A stretch of DNA of 64,000 nucleotides from Stieleria magnilauensis (lineage in GTDB: Bacteria > Planctomycetota > Planctomycetia > Pirellulales > Pirellulaceae), in contig CP036432.1 in NCBI GenBank assembly GCA_007753675.1, positions 408,394 to 472,393 on the forward strand, given 5' to 3'. Numbering within the stretch: the stretch's first letter is position 1; each line of letters begins with the position of its first letter. Of the stretch, positions 44,801 to 50,711 are shown piece after piece. The notes beneath the pieces were generated by a model. It was not told the DNA's origin. It saw nothing but the letters and a program-made list of their open reading frames with translations, and searched no databases. The translations under genes and the position numbers were made by a program.

Positions 44801-44990
44801 CGACGCACTCGCCGTTCTCAACGAAATCGCAAGAAGAACCTCTCCGATGACCGAGGCTGAAATGCCACCACCGCTCGCGTCCGACTGGCTACGCCCCTAT
44901 CAATCACCGACCGATGACGAGGAGTTTGAGCATACGATCGGACTACTTGCGCACGAGTTGGTCCGGCGCAGCCCACTCGCACCGCTCTAG
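32856..44990 (+). CDS. Giant secreted surface protein (~4044 aa) with lipase-like module and dockerin
   Basis: I start at ATG 32856; TTG 32781 and ATG 32790 are in frame upstream. The N-terminus carries the planctomycete export leader LLVEQLESRRLLAVDYGD. Modules in order with approximate DNA position: GEVED-like (33.8-34.1 kb), a beta-rich low-complexity stretch (34.1-35.9), PKD-like (35.96-36.5), SdrD-type B domain GIKFDDANGNGIQDTDE (36.56), a TolB-like propeller with repeated SISADGRFIAFSS blades (36.8-38.0), a second B domain, an alpha/beta hydrolase-like module with VNFLTHSAGGLDTRA (38.5-40.0), Ig-like segments (40.1-41.5), several B domains (41.55-42.75), a second propeller, another B domain, a TSP3-like repeat, and a C-terminal dockerin pair FDVNNDGETSPLDAL / DVNVDDRVSPLDALAV. 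It is probably calcium-binding and cell-surface or matrix bound. Whether the hydrolase is active is unknown. Confidence 0.9.
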   Translation: MMNRSHELGDGKYRRKPVKSLRHHRRCVSRRNLLVEQLESRRLLAVDYGDAPDASDLSGAGDYATRSQSDGAAHEIVPGLFLGRWVDGDSGTAQGSGAKADDHSTVLADLTADFVAAVDPAAMTAGDSIDSDAAGGGTWQYLVSESIDPSSGSANLQRLAWDTTLNAFEDPAFDHTDGSNGDFMGFPSGDELAFHPRIAAASHRLVARWVAGSTDAGQIAIEGRVRKSDIAAGDGTRLLVYADSVLVFDDVIEGEDGRGFTFTLPEVDVAEGSIVDFVIDANSSSNSDSTRLSATITRGDDEDGVVGGNLEDFDLLPGRQPEIQVVATNLTDKPALLAGWIDFNQDGVFDDAVERAVADVPIGSDAATVTLVFPEPPENSVFTTYARLRLSSDTDFVADPHSDGLVDSGEVEDYRIGRPSRVWVGQGNNHSVFNGANWAIRDADGTVTPSSRPPRFYENVVVSEQYAGETLLIETDRSDRFRVRSMRSAADLQVQQKGLLQINQDSRIAGLTLDGVRTDFGDSLQAPSGTRLTIDGDLRWNQAQINSINLQVMGNLLIDSDREHALIRSAINVYGDASIWSGGDINASSSTIRNHGTLTTTSNADSLPPGAFNPPATIVNESGATWIHDAPPAADDEADLFGRFYNHGTLQLDSGKLAIGDCCTPLTHTGHFNLLPGTELTLRSKFTLDSKSSVRSEAGSVLVIETSNNTIRGAMDVDGTLLIEGGVDFDTAVSLANLTINGGSIVASDPVNVTEHFQFLGGTLGGGTITSEKLLTLGSLSGDDGLTIRSNLINEGRADWQGQSIHFDNGSIVNRGVFVDASGGNLITPVFKSGNVENHGRWTIDDSVGSSGVATRKADFVNHGDFMVAGQNVEFYRFDQESGTLQLANGAFGVVGGDLNLRGGQLVGDGQINGSVLQSGGTISPGMSPGILGISGDLIVTEGDYLVQIGGPATDENGDDAAGLHFDRVTVGGNSQLDRIRVELLGDYQPTLSSRYLVLQASGVSGPASDNASDVGMTIPGSDSVVELVVTTLINSPPIADAGGPYSGVEGTQFILDATNSFSAKQSSETLEYHWDLDYDGATFDPQSFGATLPVTFYDDVDPPRTIAVRVTDTDGDVDIASTTFSIANVAPDMRGAFGVPRLSIEIDDDYVATLVGQFEDPGHDTQAVLIDWGDGFPPTELALSDVERDFSANRTYPIPDSATNYLITVTVTDKDGGSDTGQIGLEVREPLSEIRGIKFDDANGNGIQDTDELGLPGWTIELFDPTAGQILQTAVTDASGAYVFEEVALGAYQLRETQQFGWHQTFPVNPLDRISTAADGTESDGQSDSPSISADGRFIAFSSLASNLVADDANRLRDIFVKDTATGAIERVSLSVNGDQPDGASYTPSISGDGNIVVYRSVAQNLVQDDRNVASDIFAYDRRTGVTRRVSANLDLDEGNEDSFAPSISGNGRFVAFESTASNLVAGDTNGVADIFVTDLHTGLTKRVSIASNGSQSNRGSFQPSLSDDGRYVVFSSGAQTLDDRDRDLNLDIYVYDRARNALTIASRGAGGQAANGDSFAPAISGDGQVVSFATTATNLLPGDTNGQIDVYVSDWTDGRLRRVTHGNGPSSGASLNADGTNVLFTSYASDLVSSDTNNGPDVFFHDRTLDVTKRVGQSLIEEADHFALHAVLSQDASVIAMASDGSNLIANDANARRDLFTQRLTGSYAVKVDSIGVIDGLDFGNQFRLASISGQKFADENGNGVRDVDAETGAFVEPGLDGWTIQAVNSRTGESFLTVTSSVDLDGNGVIDPISEQGLYEFSALPPGGYEVFERLEDGWIPSSPRLQLPVPLQFRAPISNDPPPFGPANDPRLSVPASRLLRTQRVRTPVTRIPAVAEGQSEQLPILYVKGFNDDGSGWGETGLYFQNLADITDGQSYAKGSAGIETYGIQFWSTDFGDPNLDPENDSFDRSGAVVQTLDDLADPNNVLRKPSAQEFILNSLSEIFAGLFDPENWVLECPDLLDVTSCHIPALSYDFAEARSSYNVNGLARYHAEDLLELLQDQLGRVGPLSGESQVNFLTHSAGGLDTRAALALLQATGDPALQQAVSNVVYTAPPFGGSTGAEMLNAFYENDTLGATLLDPWVTEYLTDAYWGPFESLARLFIAEPIVASVYQAIDLFSGSYDTLAEKIAAVPDAEAVSLAIDQTIDELDGFIKNVTAHLPSGSFGLAEIDEFLSTDSNSFDPLFRGSITNELIVPIVRQVLTAAMGLPGQPKLRDDLRPYEAIHDNLEQFDANLQIPQFVVWGEGGFLRFLAGDAAPNTPVPINQGPPLELAAADPRSLHAYGNEDRQGLDFSQIDTQPGDGNLSRTSALFLTDLAGGYMKALAGFSRHTHGTIPTDLFTSESNIQGSFLQQDDDNQASLGEVIVETLLTPVTSLAVTEETVVVDPDARIYRLNGDAEISFESEEKIFLDEFNRVFSVRPSGVEYRVAAEDQIDHADWILVDPNQFSRRAVSLSSGLGIADEQPFTLQWRSLNQHGGREAIRSATFIIDTNAPSLQYVDVFDAESPDDGSQIYFNGRPLISNTFQSRRFDGPATFSKPIDWYINLDRGKQIHLEFDSPTNFEYAWNDPNLSSPSTSVQGDPAAGIIELFVRRNEAGSVPVLGIGLTYLEEGTQVLYYRTSDANGNQSAIQSIEFFVDASPPQLQFSVANNQIVGPQTPITFLATDVGVGISEARVTLPGVGNLGSGASFSLSETAFASQINSGESVSLNGLAEDLVGNQQSTTFSLVYDYLGPSTEIESISVGTRLADGRIITTVPEVTVVFRVDDDAAGLDEASLSWSVGAAGNGALSTGTPRPLGDGRYEVKVPLAIGENHLQLRATDNVGNPSFTIQTLLRSPSHRLELDRGDRVSGVDFGNTRFGSISGFIFNDATGDLRYDYPDDPPLENVAVYVDRNSNGRFDAGEAMVFSDVEGRYQFNHLPPRTYDIRVMVPAGYELVSPPDGLQSVSLGIQDSVDHLSFGFEFLGATIAGRVFDDANGNGELDAGESPISGFGVNLSVGAMTSNRDFVTATDADGHFSFSGLQPGDYTVLINEPAQYESTTDTSRVVSIAEGQVDDKTFFGLFETTSVSGSVFEDLNKDGNRDAGEPMLSDFVVEVDYHSDGSIDQTMQSTESGFDFFGLPFGQHVVSLVLPEGFTQSQFVDGGDYSIAIESGTQLVDLDFGVIDRRGVVTGTKFEDRNGNAVHDPAEPGLAGWTIYADINDNKVLDPDEPTTTTSSDGSYELRLPVGDYVIREVPQAGWNQTFPVAVDYQSIAISNFVKGNLSLSGPYIVWGESTSPGGRLRRFDGNNVVDIVVIEDEGITSFDVTRDGTVSWALDPDRFDNDSDENDIYQNVSGTVRRLTRNGVEDGDLLTDGDHLIYKSGNNLFLNDGEKTIVLSQTAGIAAADGGSVVFNAIDIAANRIGLYHYNGELIREISDAASEFVFEIDVHGSYTAWVQYDSASQWYSVWRDDGQGAQQIDTGPETATEVQVDASGNVAWLRWFDEDNAEVIFHAGGALSTLTSDGSRKLDLSLDAGVAAWSRSTVESSRVFIYDGREILEPGFSFCYGPVVEEGRVAFFASDIGTLTTTDVYVTDVRSYHAVSIDVGQSVSEIDFGNRAETATLSGSVFADLDGDGVQDPGEGPLNRADIELLLLPSRQVLDTVSTDESGQFEFAVEHGVEYLVRVSVGPGEEVTFPENRIYTLTPTAGSTNVLTFAVTTNASTDSDGIPDSVEDGAPFGGDGNNDGVPDRQQPHVASLPNAEDDTYVTIVAPEGTELVAVTAFDDHPEPDKIPSDAKFPVGFISFELHGIEIGETVDVRLVLHNNSLISNYYKYGPTPDDTDPHYYRFTRTSKWGIQSLSPGEVVLRFTDGRTGDDDLTENGVIVDPGAPLLITSGRVQNPIDPFDVNNDGETSPLDALQVINYLARNQGDGEFIAAMGESLVFLDVNVDDRVSPLDALAVLNEIARRTSPMTEAEMPPPLASDWLRPYQSPTDDEEFEHTIGLLAHELVRRSPLAPL

Positions 44991-45046
44991 ACGACTCACC
45001 AACGCAATGCGGCCCATCACAACAAGCGTCGAGTCCATTGTCGGCA

Positions 45047-45153
45047 GGGAGATTGGTCAAAAAATTGGGTGGTCAAAAAATGTTGGGGACCCAGAAGTCG
45101 TGGCCGCGAGCTGGCTGCATTTTTTGACCAATCAATTTTTCGACCCTTATCCC
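45047..45153 (+). repeat. GGTCAAAA inverted-repeat element, copy B (complete)
   Basis: 107 bp. The left arm has two GGTCAAAAAAT-type units, the core runs CCCAGAAGTCGTGGCCGCGA, and the right arm is CATTTTTTGACCAATCAATT then TTTCGACCC. The flanks are GGGAGATTGG on the left and TTATCCC on the right. It lies 57 bp after the giant gene's stop. Apart from it the 293-bp gap is empty. Confidence 0.8.
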
Positions 45154-45283
45154 AAATGCCCTAGCCTTGCCCGCAGCTGGGCTGGGACAAGTCTGAGCCT
45201 CCTGCGATTGAACGTCGTTTCCAGGACAGGGGCGCACAACCGGTCTTCTCGTTATTTCTCATTGATGGGCAATCGACCGGCTA

Positions 45284-45535
45284 CTAGTTCGCGATCTGTT
45301 CGAGGTAGTCGGTGCCGTGTTGCTGGTACCACTGAGCCACTGTTTCCAAGTCGCGGCAATTGATCAGCATGTCGGCTCCTGGTGCCTGCTCGGAAACAAG
45401 CATTTGCGAAAGCCACCAAGCAACCGTTTCCTCTTCCCACCAGTATTCGCTCTGCTGGTACTCCGTCGCCCACTTCAAGCCGTGTGCGCCACGCGTCTCA
45501 ATGACGACGCGTACTGCGGCCAATTGAAGGGCCAC
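45284..45535 (-). CDS. Small Trp-rich hypothetical protein, possibly a gene remnant
   Basis: 83 residues from a GTG. The C-terminal part (SEYWWEEETVAWWLSQMLVS, then INCRDLETVAQWYQQHGTDY) looks like real protein. The start is weak. Just upstream, the neighbouring frame (about 45478-45665) also reads protein-like (DGHTWNRQGDATTTLIDSVD), overlaps this frame and ends in a stop. A frameshifted remnant of a longer gene is as likely as an intact short one. Function unknown. Confidence 0.35.
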   Translation of the reverse strand: MALQLAAVRVVIETRGAHGLKWATEYQQSEYWWEEETVAWWLSQMLVSEQAPGADMLINCRDLETVAQWYQQHGTDYLEQIAN

Positions 45536-45669
45536 CGATCACGAACGATGGTGTGCAAGCACCGTCCGAACACGAGTCCCGTGAGGGCTTCGTCGACACT
45601 ATCAATCAGCGTCGTCGTTGCATCACCTTGACGATTCCACGTGTGTCCATCGACTGGACAGCGTCGCTA

Positions 45670-46707
45670 TCACGACACCCTGCGCCGTGAACGGATCATG
45701 GTCATGCCGCCGAGCAGCAGTACCAGCGCGGCACTGGGCTCGGGAATGGCCGTCAGGCGACTGGAGGCGTAGTGTTCCAAGTAAAAGTCTCCGCTGACGT
45801 TGCGGCCGGCAATCATCGAACCATAAAAAGATTGTGTATCGACCGAGATGTTTCCGGCGGGCGTGTAGACCGTGCCGAGGAACTCGTTCAAGAACCCGCT
45901 GCCAATTTCGAAATCGCCATGGACTTCCCAGGTGACTTCACTCGCCAAGTCGACAAACGACGGGGGCGGGTTGTCGCCGGGATCGACGAATTCGGTGCCG
46001 TTGACGTAGAGCTGCAATCCGGTTCCCAGATCGACATCATCTTCGACGTAAACGTTGATCTGGCCACCGGTCAGATCGAGATACAGATCGGTCGAAATGC
46101 CGAGTGTCAGATTGCGGAGAAAATAGTCTCCACTGGTCAGGTGCAACTCTTTCAGCGACGAACCGCTGAGGTCGACCGATCGATAGCTTCCGGGGGTCAA
46201 GTTGACGACCTCTTGACCGGCCAAATTGTAATCCACTGATCCCGCGACGAAATCGGTGGTGTGCGGCATGGCGATCGAGGCAACCGTATTGCCCGCTTGC
46301 GTCACCGTTCCCGTGACCACACTGGATGCGTTGGCGGAAATGTCACGCCCGTAGGTCGCATTTCCGACGACATCGGTCCCGCTACTAAACGTGATGTCTC
46401 GATTGGCAAACAGATCGCCGTTGATATCGATCAAGCTGGCTGTGGTGACGATGTCTTCGACGGCGTAAAAATTGCCGCGGTTTCGCGTCGGACGCTGAAT
46501 CCCGTAACCAAACTCGACAGAAATATTCTCGCGGGCATAAACGTCGCCCAGCACGGTGCTGTACGTATCGAGCGTCACCATCTGACCGGCGTAAATCGCG
46601 AAGTCGGTCGCTTTTGCGTCCGCCGCGACTTGCGCGGATACCGTTGTTTGTAGACAAGAAACCGTCGCACAAAGAACTGCGACGACAATCAGAGATCGTC
46701 GAAACAT
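45670..46707 (-). CDS. PEP-CTERM anchored, beta-structured surface protein
   Basis: 345 residues from the ATG at 46707 (MFRRSLIVVAVL), which opens a signal peptide ending near VSAQ; an ATG seven codons upstream is the alternative. The body is beta-rich with repeated turns (GDLFANRDITFSSGTDVVGN, LGDVYARENISVEFGYG), like a polymer-forming or collagen-binding beta-solenoid. The C-terminus is a PEP-CTERM sorting signal: IPEPSAALVLLLGGMTM followed by the basic IRSRRR. Such proteins are processed by an exosortase and placed in the envelope or exopolysaccharide. No exosortase gene is in the window. Confidence 0.85.
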   Translation of the reverse strand: MFRRSLIVVAVLCATVSCLQTTVSAQVAADAKATDFAIYAGQMVTLDTYSTVLGDVYARENISVEFGYGIQRPTRNRGNFYAVEDIVTTASLIDINGDLFANRDITFSSGTDVVGNATYGRDISANASSVVTGTVTQAGNTVASIAMPHTTDFVAGSVDYNLAGQEVVNLTPGSYRSVDLSGSSLKELHLTSGDYFLRNLTLGISTDLYLDLTGGQINVYVEDDVDLGTGLQLYVNGTEFVDPGDNPPPSFVDLASEVTWEVHGDFEIGSGFLNEFLGTVYTPAGNISVDTQSFYGSMIAGRNVSGDFYLEHYASSRLTAIPEPSAALVLLLGGMTMIRSRRRVS

Positions 46708-46923
46708 GAGAAAATGACTCCGAAGCAAAGTGTGAAAGGACCAGCCAACGATCGGACGCGAGTCAGAGCATAGTTGGGGCTATGATTCGGGTTTAGTCCA
46801 AAATCAGCCGGTCCAGCGCGATCAAATACTGCTTCTGGGGCCAGCGGGATTGATCAAAAGGGAGCCCGTCCGTCCGGGTAGACTGCCCGGACGAGGACTC
46901 GCGCGTCGCGCCCGTCTTAATTT

Positions 46924-47014
46924 CGGAGAATGGTCAAAAAATAGGGGTGACCGAAGAGTCATTGCTGCGAGCTGACTCCATTTTTTGACCAACAAAGTTT
47001 TTGACCCCCATCCC
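46924..47014 (+). repeat. GGTCAAAA inverted-repeat element, copy C
   Basis: 91 bp. The flank CGGAGAATGG leads to a shortened left arm with one unit only (GGTCAAAAAATAGGGGTGAC). The core is CGAAGAGTCATTGCTGCGAG and the right arm CATTTTTTGACCAACAAAGT, ending GACCCCCATCCC. It lies in the 452-bp gap before the toxin-antitoxin pair. The rest of that gap shows no gene. Confidence 0.8.
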
Positions 47015-47159
47015 ACCCTCCCCGACCCGCGCTTGCATGCGGACTCGGGCACGTCGAAGCAACTACTCGGTGGGCGGCATCGAATCGCGGCACCAAATCG
47101 CCGCACTAACAACTGGATTTGCAGGTAGCGAAATGATACCATTTGGTCTGAGGTGATTT

Positions 47160-47537
47160 ATGGGTCAGCCAGTCAAGCTTTCGGATCAACTTGTCGACGA
47201 CGCGCGTGCGGTCGTGCCGTTCTCCCAGCGGAGCATTGCCGGGCAGATTGAATTCTGGGCCGGGCTTGGAAAATCGATCGAACCACTCCTGCGTGGCGAC
47301 CGCTCGTTATTGTTGCAGAGATCGGGTTCCGAGCGATCCCTTTCGCAAGCGGTTGCGGAGGTCGACACCGTCGCGGGTCGCAAGCGTGTCGAGGCCTATC
47401 TGAAGCAACGTCCCTATCCGCATTACAAGCCGGTCCCTGGTGACCCGGAGTTGCTCCGACGCATCGAAGCAGACGGATCGGAAGTGATTGGCCGATTTGT
47501 CGGCCGCGACTTTGTCGAAGTCGAGGGTAAACGTTGA
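47160..47537 (+). CDS. ParD-like antitoxin
   Basis: A 125-residue protein with the N-terminal signature of the ParD-like antitoxin family: GQPVKLSDQLVDDARAV, then SQRSIAGQIEFWAGLGKSIE, a ribbon-helix-helix-type DNA-binding and dimerising region. The C-terminal part (about 80-125) would bind and neutralise the toxin. Its TGA overlaps the TTG start of the zeta toxin gene by four bases. It likely represses its own operon promoter in the gap upstream. It resembles chromosomal antitoxin-zeta pairs rather than the plasmid epsilon-zeta system, since no epsilon protein is seen. Confidence 0.85.
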   Translation: MGQPVKLSDQLVDDARAVVPFSQRSIAGQIEFWAGLGKSIEPLLRGDRSLLLQRSGSERSLSQAVAEVDTVAGRKRVEAYLKQRPYPHYKPVPGDPELLRRIEADGSEVIGRFVGRDFVEVEGKR

Positions 47538-48082
47538 GTCTGCCGTTTGCGTTCCTGGACCGGCGACCCATCGTCATCGCGATTGCTGGATCCAATGGTG
47601 CGGGGAAATCGACCTTCTTTGAGACGTTTCTTTCCGACTGCGGCCTGCGTTTCATCAACGCGGATGTGATCGCAGAAGGGCTGGAGATCGGTGCATACGA
47701 AGCAGCCGAGTTGGCAGCGGCCATTCGTTCGTCGCTCGCAGCCCAGGGAGAGAGTTTTATCTTTGAAACGGTGCTCTCCGATCCTGTCGGCGACAAAGTC
47801 GACACGCTCGCGACGTATGTTGAGTCAGGTTTCACCGTCGTGCTATTGTTCATCGGCGTTGATAGCGCCCGCGAGTCGATCCGTCGTGTCGCGATGCGTG
47901 CTAGCCAGGGAGGCCATGACATACCCGATGAAAAATTGAAGGGCCGCTTCGCACGTACCAAAGCGAATCTACAAAGAGCCATCGCACGTCTTCCGCATGT
48001 CGTGGTCTACGACAACAGCAACTTGGAAGAACCTTTTCGGTTGGCGGAGGTCTACGAGAACGGTCAACGAGTCGTCGTCTAG
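47534..48082 (+). CDS. Zeta-family toxin (P-loop kinase)
   Basis: 182 residues from TTG at 47534. The P-loop is AIAGSNGAGKSTF (about 17-29), followed by FINADVIAEGLE with the substrate Asp and FETVLSDPVG. The Arg-rich segment RRVAMRASQGGHDIP (about 116-130) supplies the lid. Zeta toxins phosphorylate UDP-N-acetylglucosamine and poison cell-wall synthesis. Length (182 aa) is at the short end of the family, near that of chromosomal relatives. No internal break is visible, so the gene appears intact. Translation is coupled to the antitoxin. An inverted-repeat element begins 13 bases after the stop. Confidence 0.9.
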   Translation: MSLPFAFLDRRPIVIAIAGSNGAGKSTFFETFLSDCGLRFINADVIAEGLEIGAYEAAELAAAIRSSLAAQGESFIFETVLSDPVGDKVDTLATYVESGFTVVLLFIGVDSARESIRRVAMRASQGGHDIPDEKLKGRFARTKANLQRAIARLPHVVVYDNSNLEEPFRLAEVYENGQRVVV

Positions 48083-48094
48083 CGAGAACACGAT

Positions 48095-48200
48095 GGAGAA
48101 TGGTCAAAAAATTTGTTGGTCAAAAAATTCAGCCATCTCGCAACGACGACTCCTCGGTCACCCACATTTTTTGACCAACCGATTTTTTGACCCCTATCCC
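48095..48200 (-). repeat. GGTCAAAA inverted-repeat element, copy D (core inverted)
   Basis: 106 bp. The outer flanks GGAGAATGGTC and GACCCCTATCCC have the same direction as in copies A-C. Between the arms the core is reversed: the reverse complement reads GTGACCGAGGAGTCGTCGTT then GCGAGATGGCT, matching copy C. The toxin-antitoxin pair lies between copies C and D. Confidence 0.8.
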
Positions 48201-48257
48201 TGCCGCGAGAATCGTGGCCTCGATTACCAAAAAGACGGCGCGGTTGCGAAGTCTCGT

Positions 48258-49733
48258 TCAGCACTCGCTGAGGTTGACGGAGATCTGGCTGGCCAAGCCG
48301 CCTTCGGAGGTCTCTTTGTACTTTGAGTTCATGTCCTGTGCGGTTTCCCACATCGTGCGGACCACGTCGTCGAGTGACACGCGGGCATCATCGGGGTTGC
48401 GATCCAGCGCGATTTGCGACGCGGTGATGGCTTTGATTGCGCCGAAGGCATTGCGTTCGATGCAGGGGATCTGAACCAGTCCGCCGATCGGATTGCAGGT
48501 CATCCCGAGGTGGTGTTCCATGGCAATTTCGGCGGCCATTGTTGCTTGACGTGCTGAACCGCCGAGTCCTTCGGTGAGCGCCGCGGCAGCCATGGCTGAG
48601 GAGACCCCGATCTCGGCTTGGCAGCCACCCATGGCCGCCGAGATCGTTGCACCCTTTTTAAAGATGCATCCAATCTCCGCCGCCGTCAGCAGGAAATCGA
48701 TGAATGCGTCGGCTGCCGTGTCGCAGAAACATTCGAAATACATCAACACGGCGGGAATGACGCCCGCGGCACCATTGGTTGGCGCCGTGACCACTCGTCC
48801 GAATGCCGCGTTCTCTTCGTTCACCGCCAAGGCAAAGCAACTGACCCAAGCCATGACACGTTGAAAGTCTCTTGGCTGTTGGTGAATCGCTGCGAGAAAC
48901 TCCTTTTGATCCGTCGGACACTCGCGACCGAGTAGGCGGCGGACCGTTGCTGCGGCGCGTCGATGAACATTGATGCCGCCGGGAAGGACGCCATCGGTTA
49001 AGCATCCGCGATGAATGCAGTCCAACATCGTGTCCCGTATCGCGGCCAACCCGTGTTGAATCGCAGCGTCATCCCGCCACGCCCGCTCGTTCTGCATGAC
49101 GACCTCGCTGATGCGAAGGGATTGCCGATCGCAGTGACCCATCAGATCGCGCGCCGAGTCAATGGGAAAGGGAAGGTTCACCGAGTCGTCCGTCGACGCT
49201 TCGTCGCCCGCCTTGACGATGAAGCCACCACCGATGGAGTAGAAAACAGCGGCTTGCTGTTCGTCATCAGTCAGCACCGCAGTGAAACGCATCCCGTTGG
49301 GATGTTCGGGAAGCTGCTTGTCAAAATGAAATCGAATGTCAGTGGTTGGATCAAAAACAATCTCGTGACCGCCCAGCTGAATCGTCCGGCGGGATGCGAT
49401 CTCGCGGATCGACGGGGCGATCAACTCCACGTCGATGGTCGTCGGGTCGTGACCACACAATCCCAGTTGCACTGCAACATCGGTCCCGTGCCCCTTCCCG
49501 GTCTTGGCCAACGAGCCGTAAAGGTCGATGGTGACCCGCTTGACGGAACCCATTTTTGAACCCAGTTCATCGACGAACTGACGAGCCGCACGCCATGGAC
49601 CCATCGTGTGCGAACTCGATGGCCCCACGCCGATCTTGAACATGTCAAAGACGCTCAGTGATTCCTGTTTGATCATCTCGGTGACCGCTGCGGTCCAGTT
49701 CCATCCGTTTTCAACCCTTGAGTGCATGCTCAT
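48258..49733 (-). CDS. sdaA: L-serine ammonia-lyase (iron-sulfur serine dehydratase)
   Basis: 491 residues, somewhat longer than the usual 455-460. ATG at 49676 ([14 protein letters not shown]) would give 472 and is equally plausible. The enzyme converts L-serine to pyruvate and ammonia with a [4Fe-4S] cluster. The N-terminal beta domain begins [20 protein letters not shown], and [13 protein letters not shown] follows. The alpha domain contains [37 protein letters not shown] and [20 protein letters not shown], with the cluster cysteines in the last two. It stands alone, facing left, 19 nt beyond the core-inverted repeat element. Confidence 0.95.
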   Translation of the reverse strand: MSMHSRVENGWNWTAAVTEMIKQESLSVFDMFKIGVGPSSSHTMGPWRAARQFVDELGSKMGSVKRVTIDLYGSLAKTGKGHGTDVAVQLGLCGHDPTTIDVELIAPSIREIASRRTIQLGGHEIVFDPTTDIRFHFDKQLPEHPNGMRFTAVLTDDEQQAAVFYSIGGGFIVKAGDEASTDDSVNLPFPIDSARDLMGHCDRQSLRISEVVMQNERAWRDDAAIQHGLAAIRDTMLDCIHRGCLTDGVLPGGINVHRRAAATVRRLLGRECPTDQKEFLAAIHQQPRDFQRVMAWVSCFALAVNEENAAFGRVVTAPTNGAAGVIPAVLMYFECFCDTAADAFIDFLLTAAEIGCIFKKGATISAAMGGCQAEIGVSSAMAAAALTEGLGGSARQATMAAEIAMEHHLGMTCNPIGGLVQIPCIERNAFGAIKAITASQIALDRNPDDARVSLDDVVRTMWETAQDMNSKYKETSEGGLASQISVNLSEC

Positions 49734-49870
49734 CGGAGATCATACCGAGAATTTCCGACCAAACCACTCGATGGGTTGTTTAGAATTTCCTCAGCGGTCT
49801 GATCCACGCCATTGTCGTTGGTTTTCCGGGGCACCGTAAATCTAATAGCTGACGGAGCACGATCGGTTGG

Positions 49871-49940
49871 CAAGACGATGGGGGCAAGACGATGGGGGCA
49901 AGACGATGGGGGCAAGACGATGGGGGCAAGACGATGGGGC
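49871..49940. repeat. Five tandem 14-bp repeats CAAGACGATGGGGG
   Basis: Copies begin at 49871, 49885, 49899, 49913 and 49927; the last ends in GGGGC. They are almost identical, so expansion is recent. They lie between the serine dehydratase start and tRNA-Gly. A partial unit GGGGCAAGACG appears again at about 50103, and diverged relatives occur at 53410-53437. Confidence 0.9.
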
Positions 49941-49985
49941 GTGCTTTGACGGCCGTCGTGGGATCACCTAAAATGCGGTCGCTCT

Positions 49986-50058
49986 GCGGGTGTAACTCAG
50001 TTGGTAGAGTGACAGCTTCCCAAGCTGTTTGTCGCCGGTTCGAATCCGGTCACCCGCT
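49986..50058 (+). tRNA. tRNA-Gly (anticodon CCC)
   Basis: A 73-nt cloverleaf. The acceptor pair is GCGGGTG/CACCCGC with discriminator T. The anticodon arm is ACAGC-TTCCCAA-GCTGT with CCC at 34-36, like E. coli tRNA-Gly(CCC). The T arm is CCGG-TTCGAAT-CCGG in context. CCA is not encoded. Confidence 0.93.
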
Positions 50059-50161
50059 CTGACGTGACCTGTTCTCTCGGCCGGCGTTGTCTTTCAGTGT
50101 GGGGCAAGACGCAGGCGAGTTGTCAGCGACAATCTTGGTGCCACGATTGGACGGGGCCGTG

Positions 50162-50461
50162 CTAGATCACAAAGTGACTGCGCTCGCCATCGGCCGCGCG
50201 AAGCAGTTCTTGAAGTTTCACCATGTCGAGCGTGTAGTTGCTGATACGGTCAACAATCTCCAGCTTTTCGGTGTTGTGGCAGACTTCTGCGGCTTCTCGA
50301 CAGGGAGCCAGGGAATCAACCGGCTCGCTTCCCGGAGCGATGTAAACGCCACACCACCCGGCGAGGTCGCGGCATAGATCGTCACGCCGTTCTTTCAGTT
50401 CACAATACCTCTGTTCCAGCCTGTCGCGAGTATCGCCCGCGATTCGCGAATCGGGTGACAT
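50162..50461 (-). CDS. Hypothetical 99-aa helical protein
   Basis: Starts at ATG 50461 after GAGGAG. The N-terminal half is charged and helical (DTRDRLEQRYCELKERRDDL), then comes a short Cys-containing part (CREAAEVCHN) and a helical end (VDRISNYTLDMVKLQELLRA). There is no known family. An upstream open frame to 50599 exists but lacks the good ribosome site. Confidence rests on codon pattern and the site. Confidence 0.5.
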   Translation of the reverse strand: MSPDSRIAGDTRDRLEQRYCELKERRDDLCRDLAGWCGVYIAPGSEPVDSLAPCREAAEVCHNTEKLEIVDRISNYTLDMVKLQELLRAADGERSHFVI

Positions 50462-50711
50462 GGCTCTGCTCCTCGAATGCCTGTCGATAATGGATCGTTC
50501 CGCGTTCATTGAAGTGGCAATTTTCGTGCCAATGGCGGTAGCCCCGTCATCCGGCTGTCCGGTTTCAAAAAAACAGCCAACGACGATTCGTTTCGGCAAA
50601 CGCCGTGCATCGACGCACAGGTTCCCGCACGATAAACGTCTCGGTGTGCAGACAATCGGCGTGCCCGGTGACGCGAATCGTCAATTGCATTGTGGGCACG
50701 TGGATGCTACC

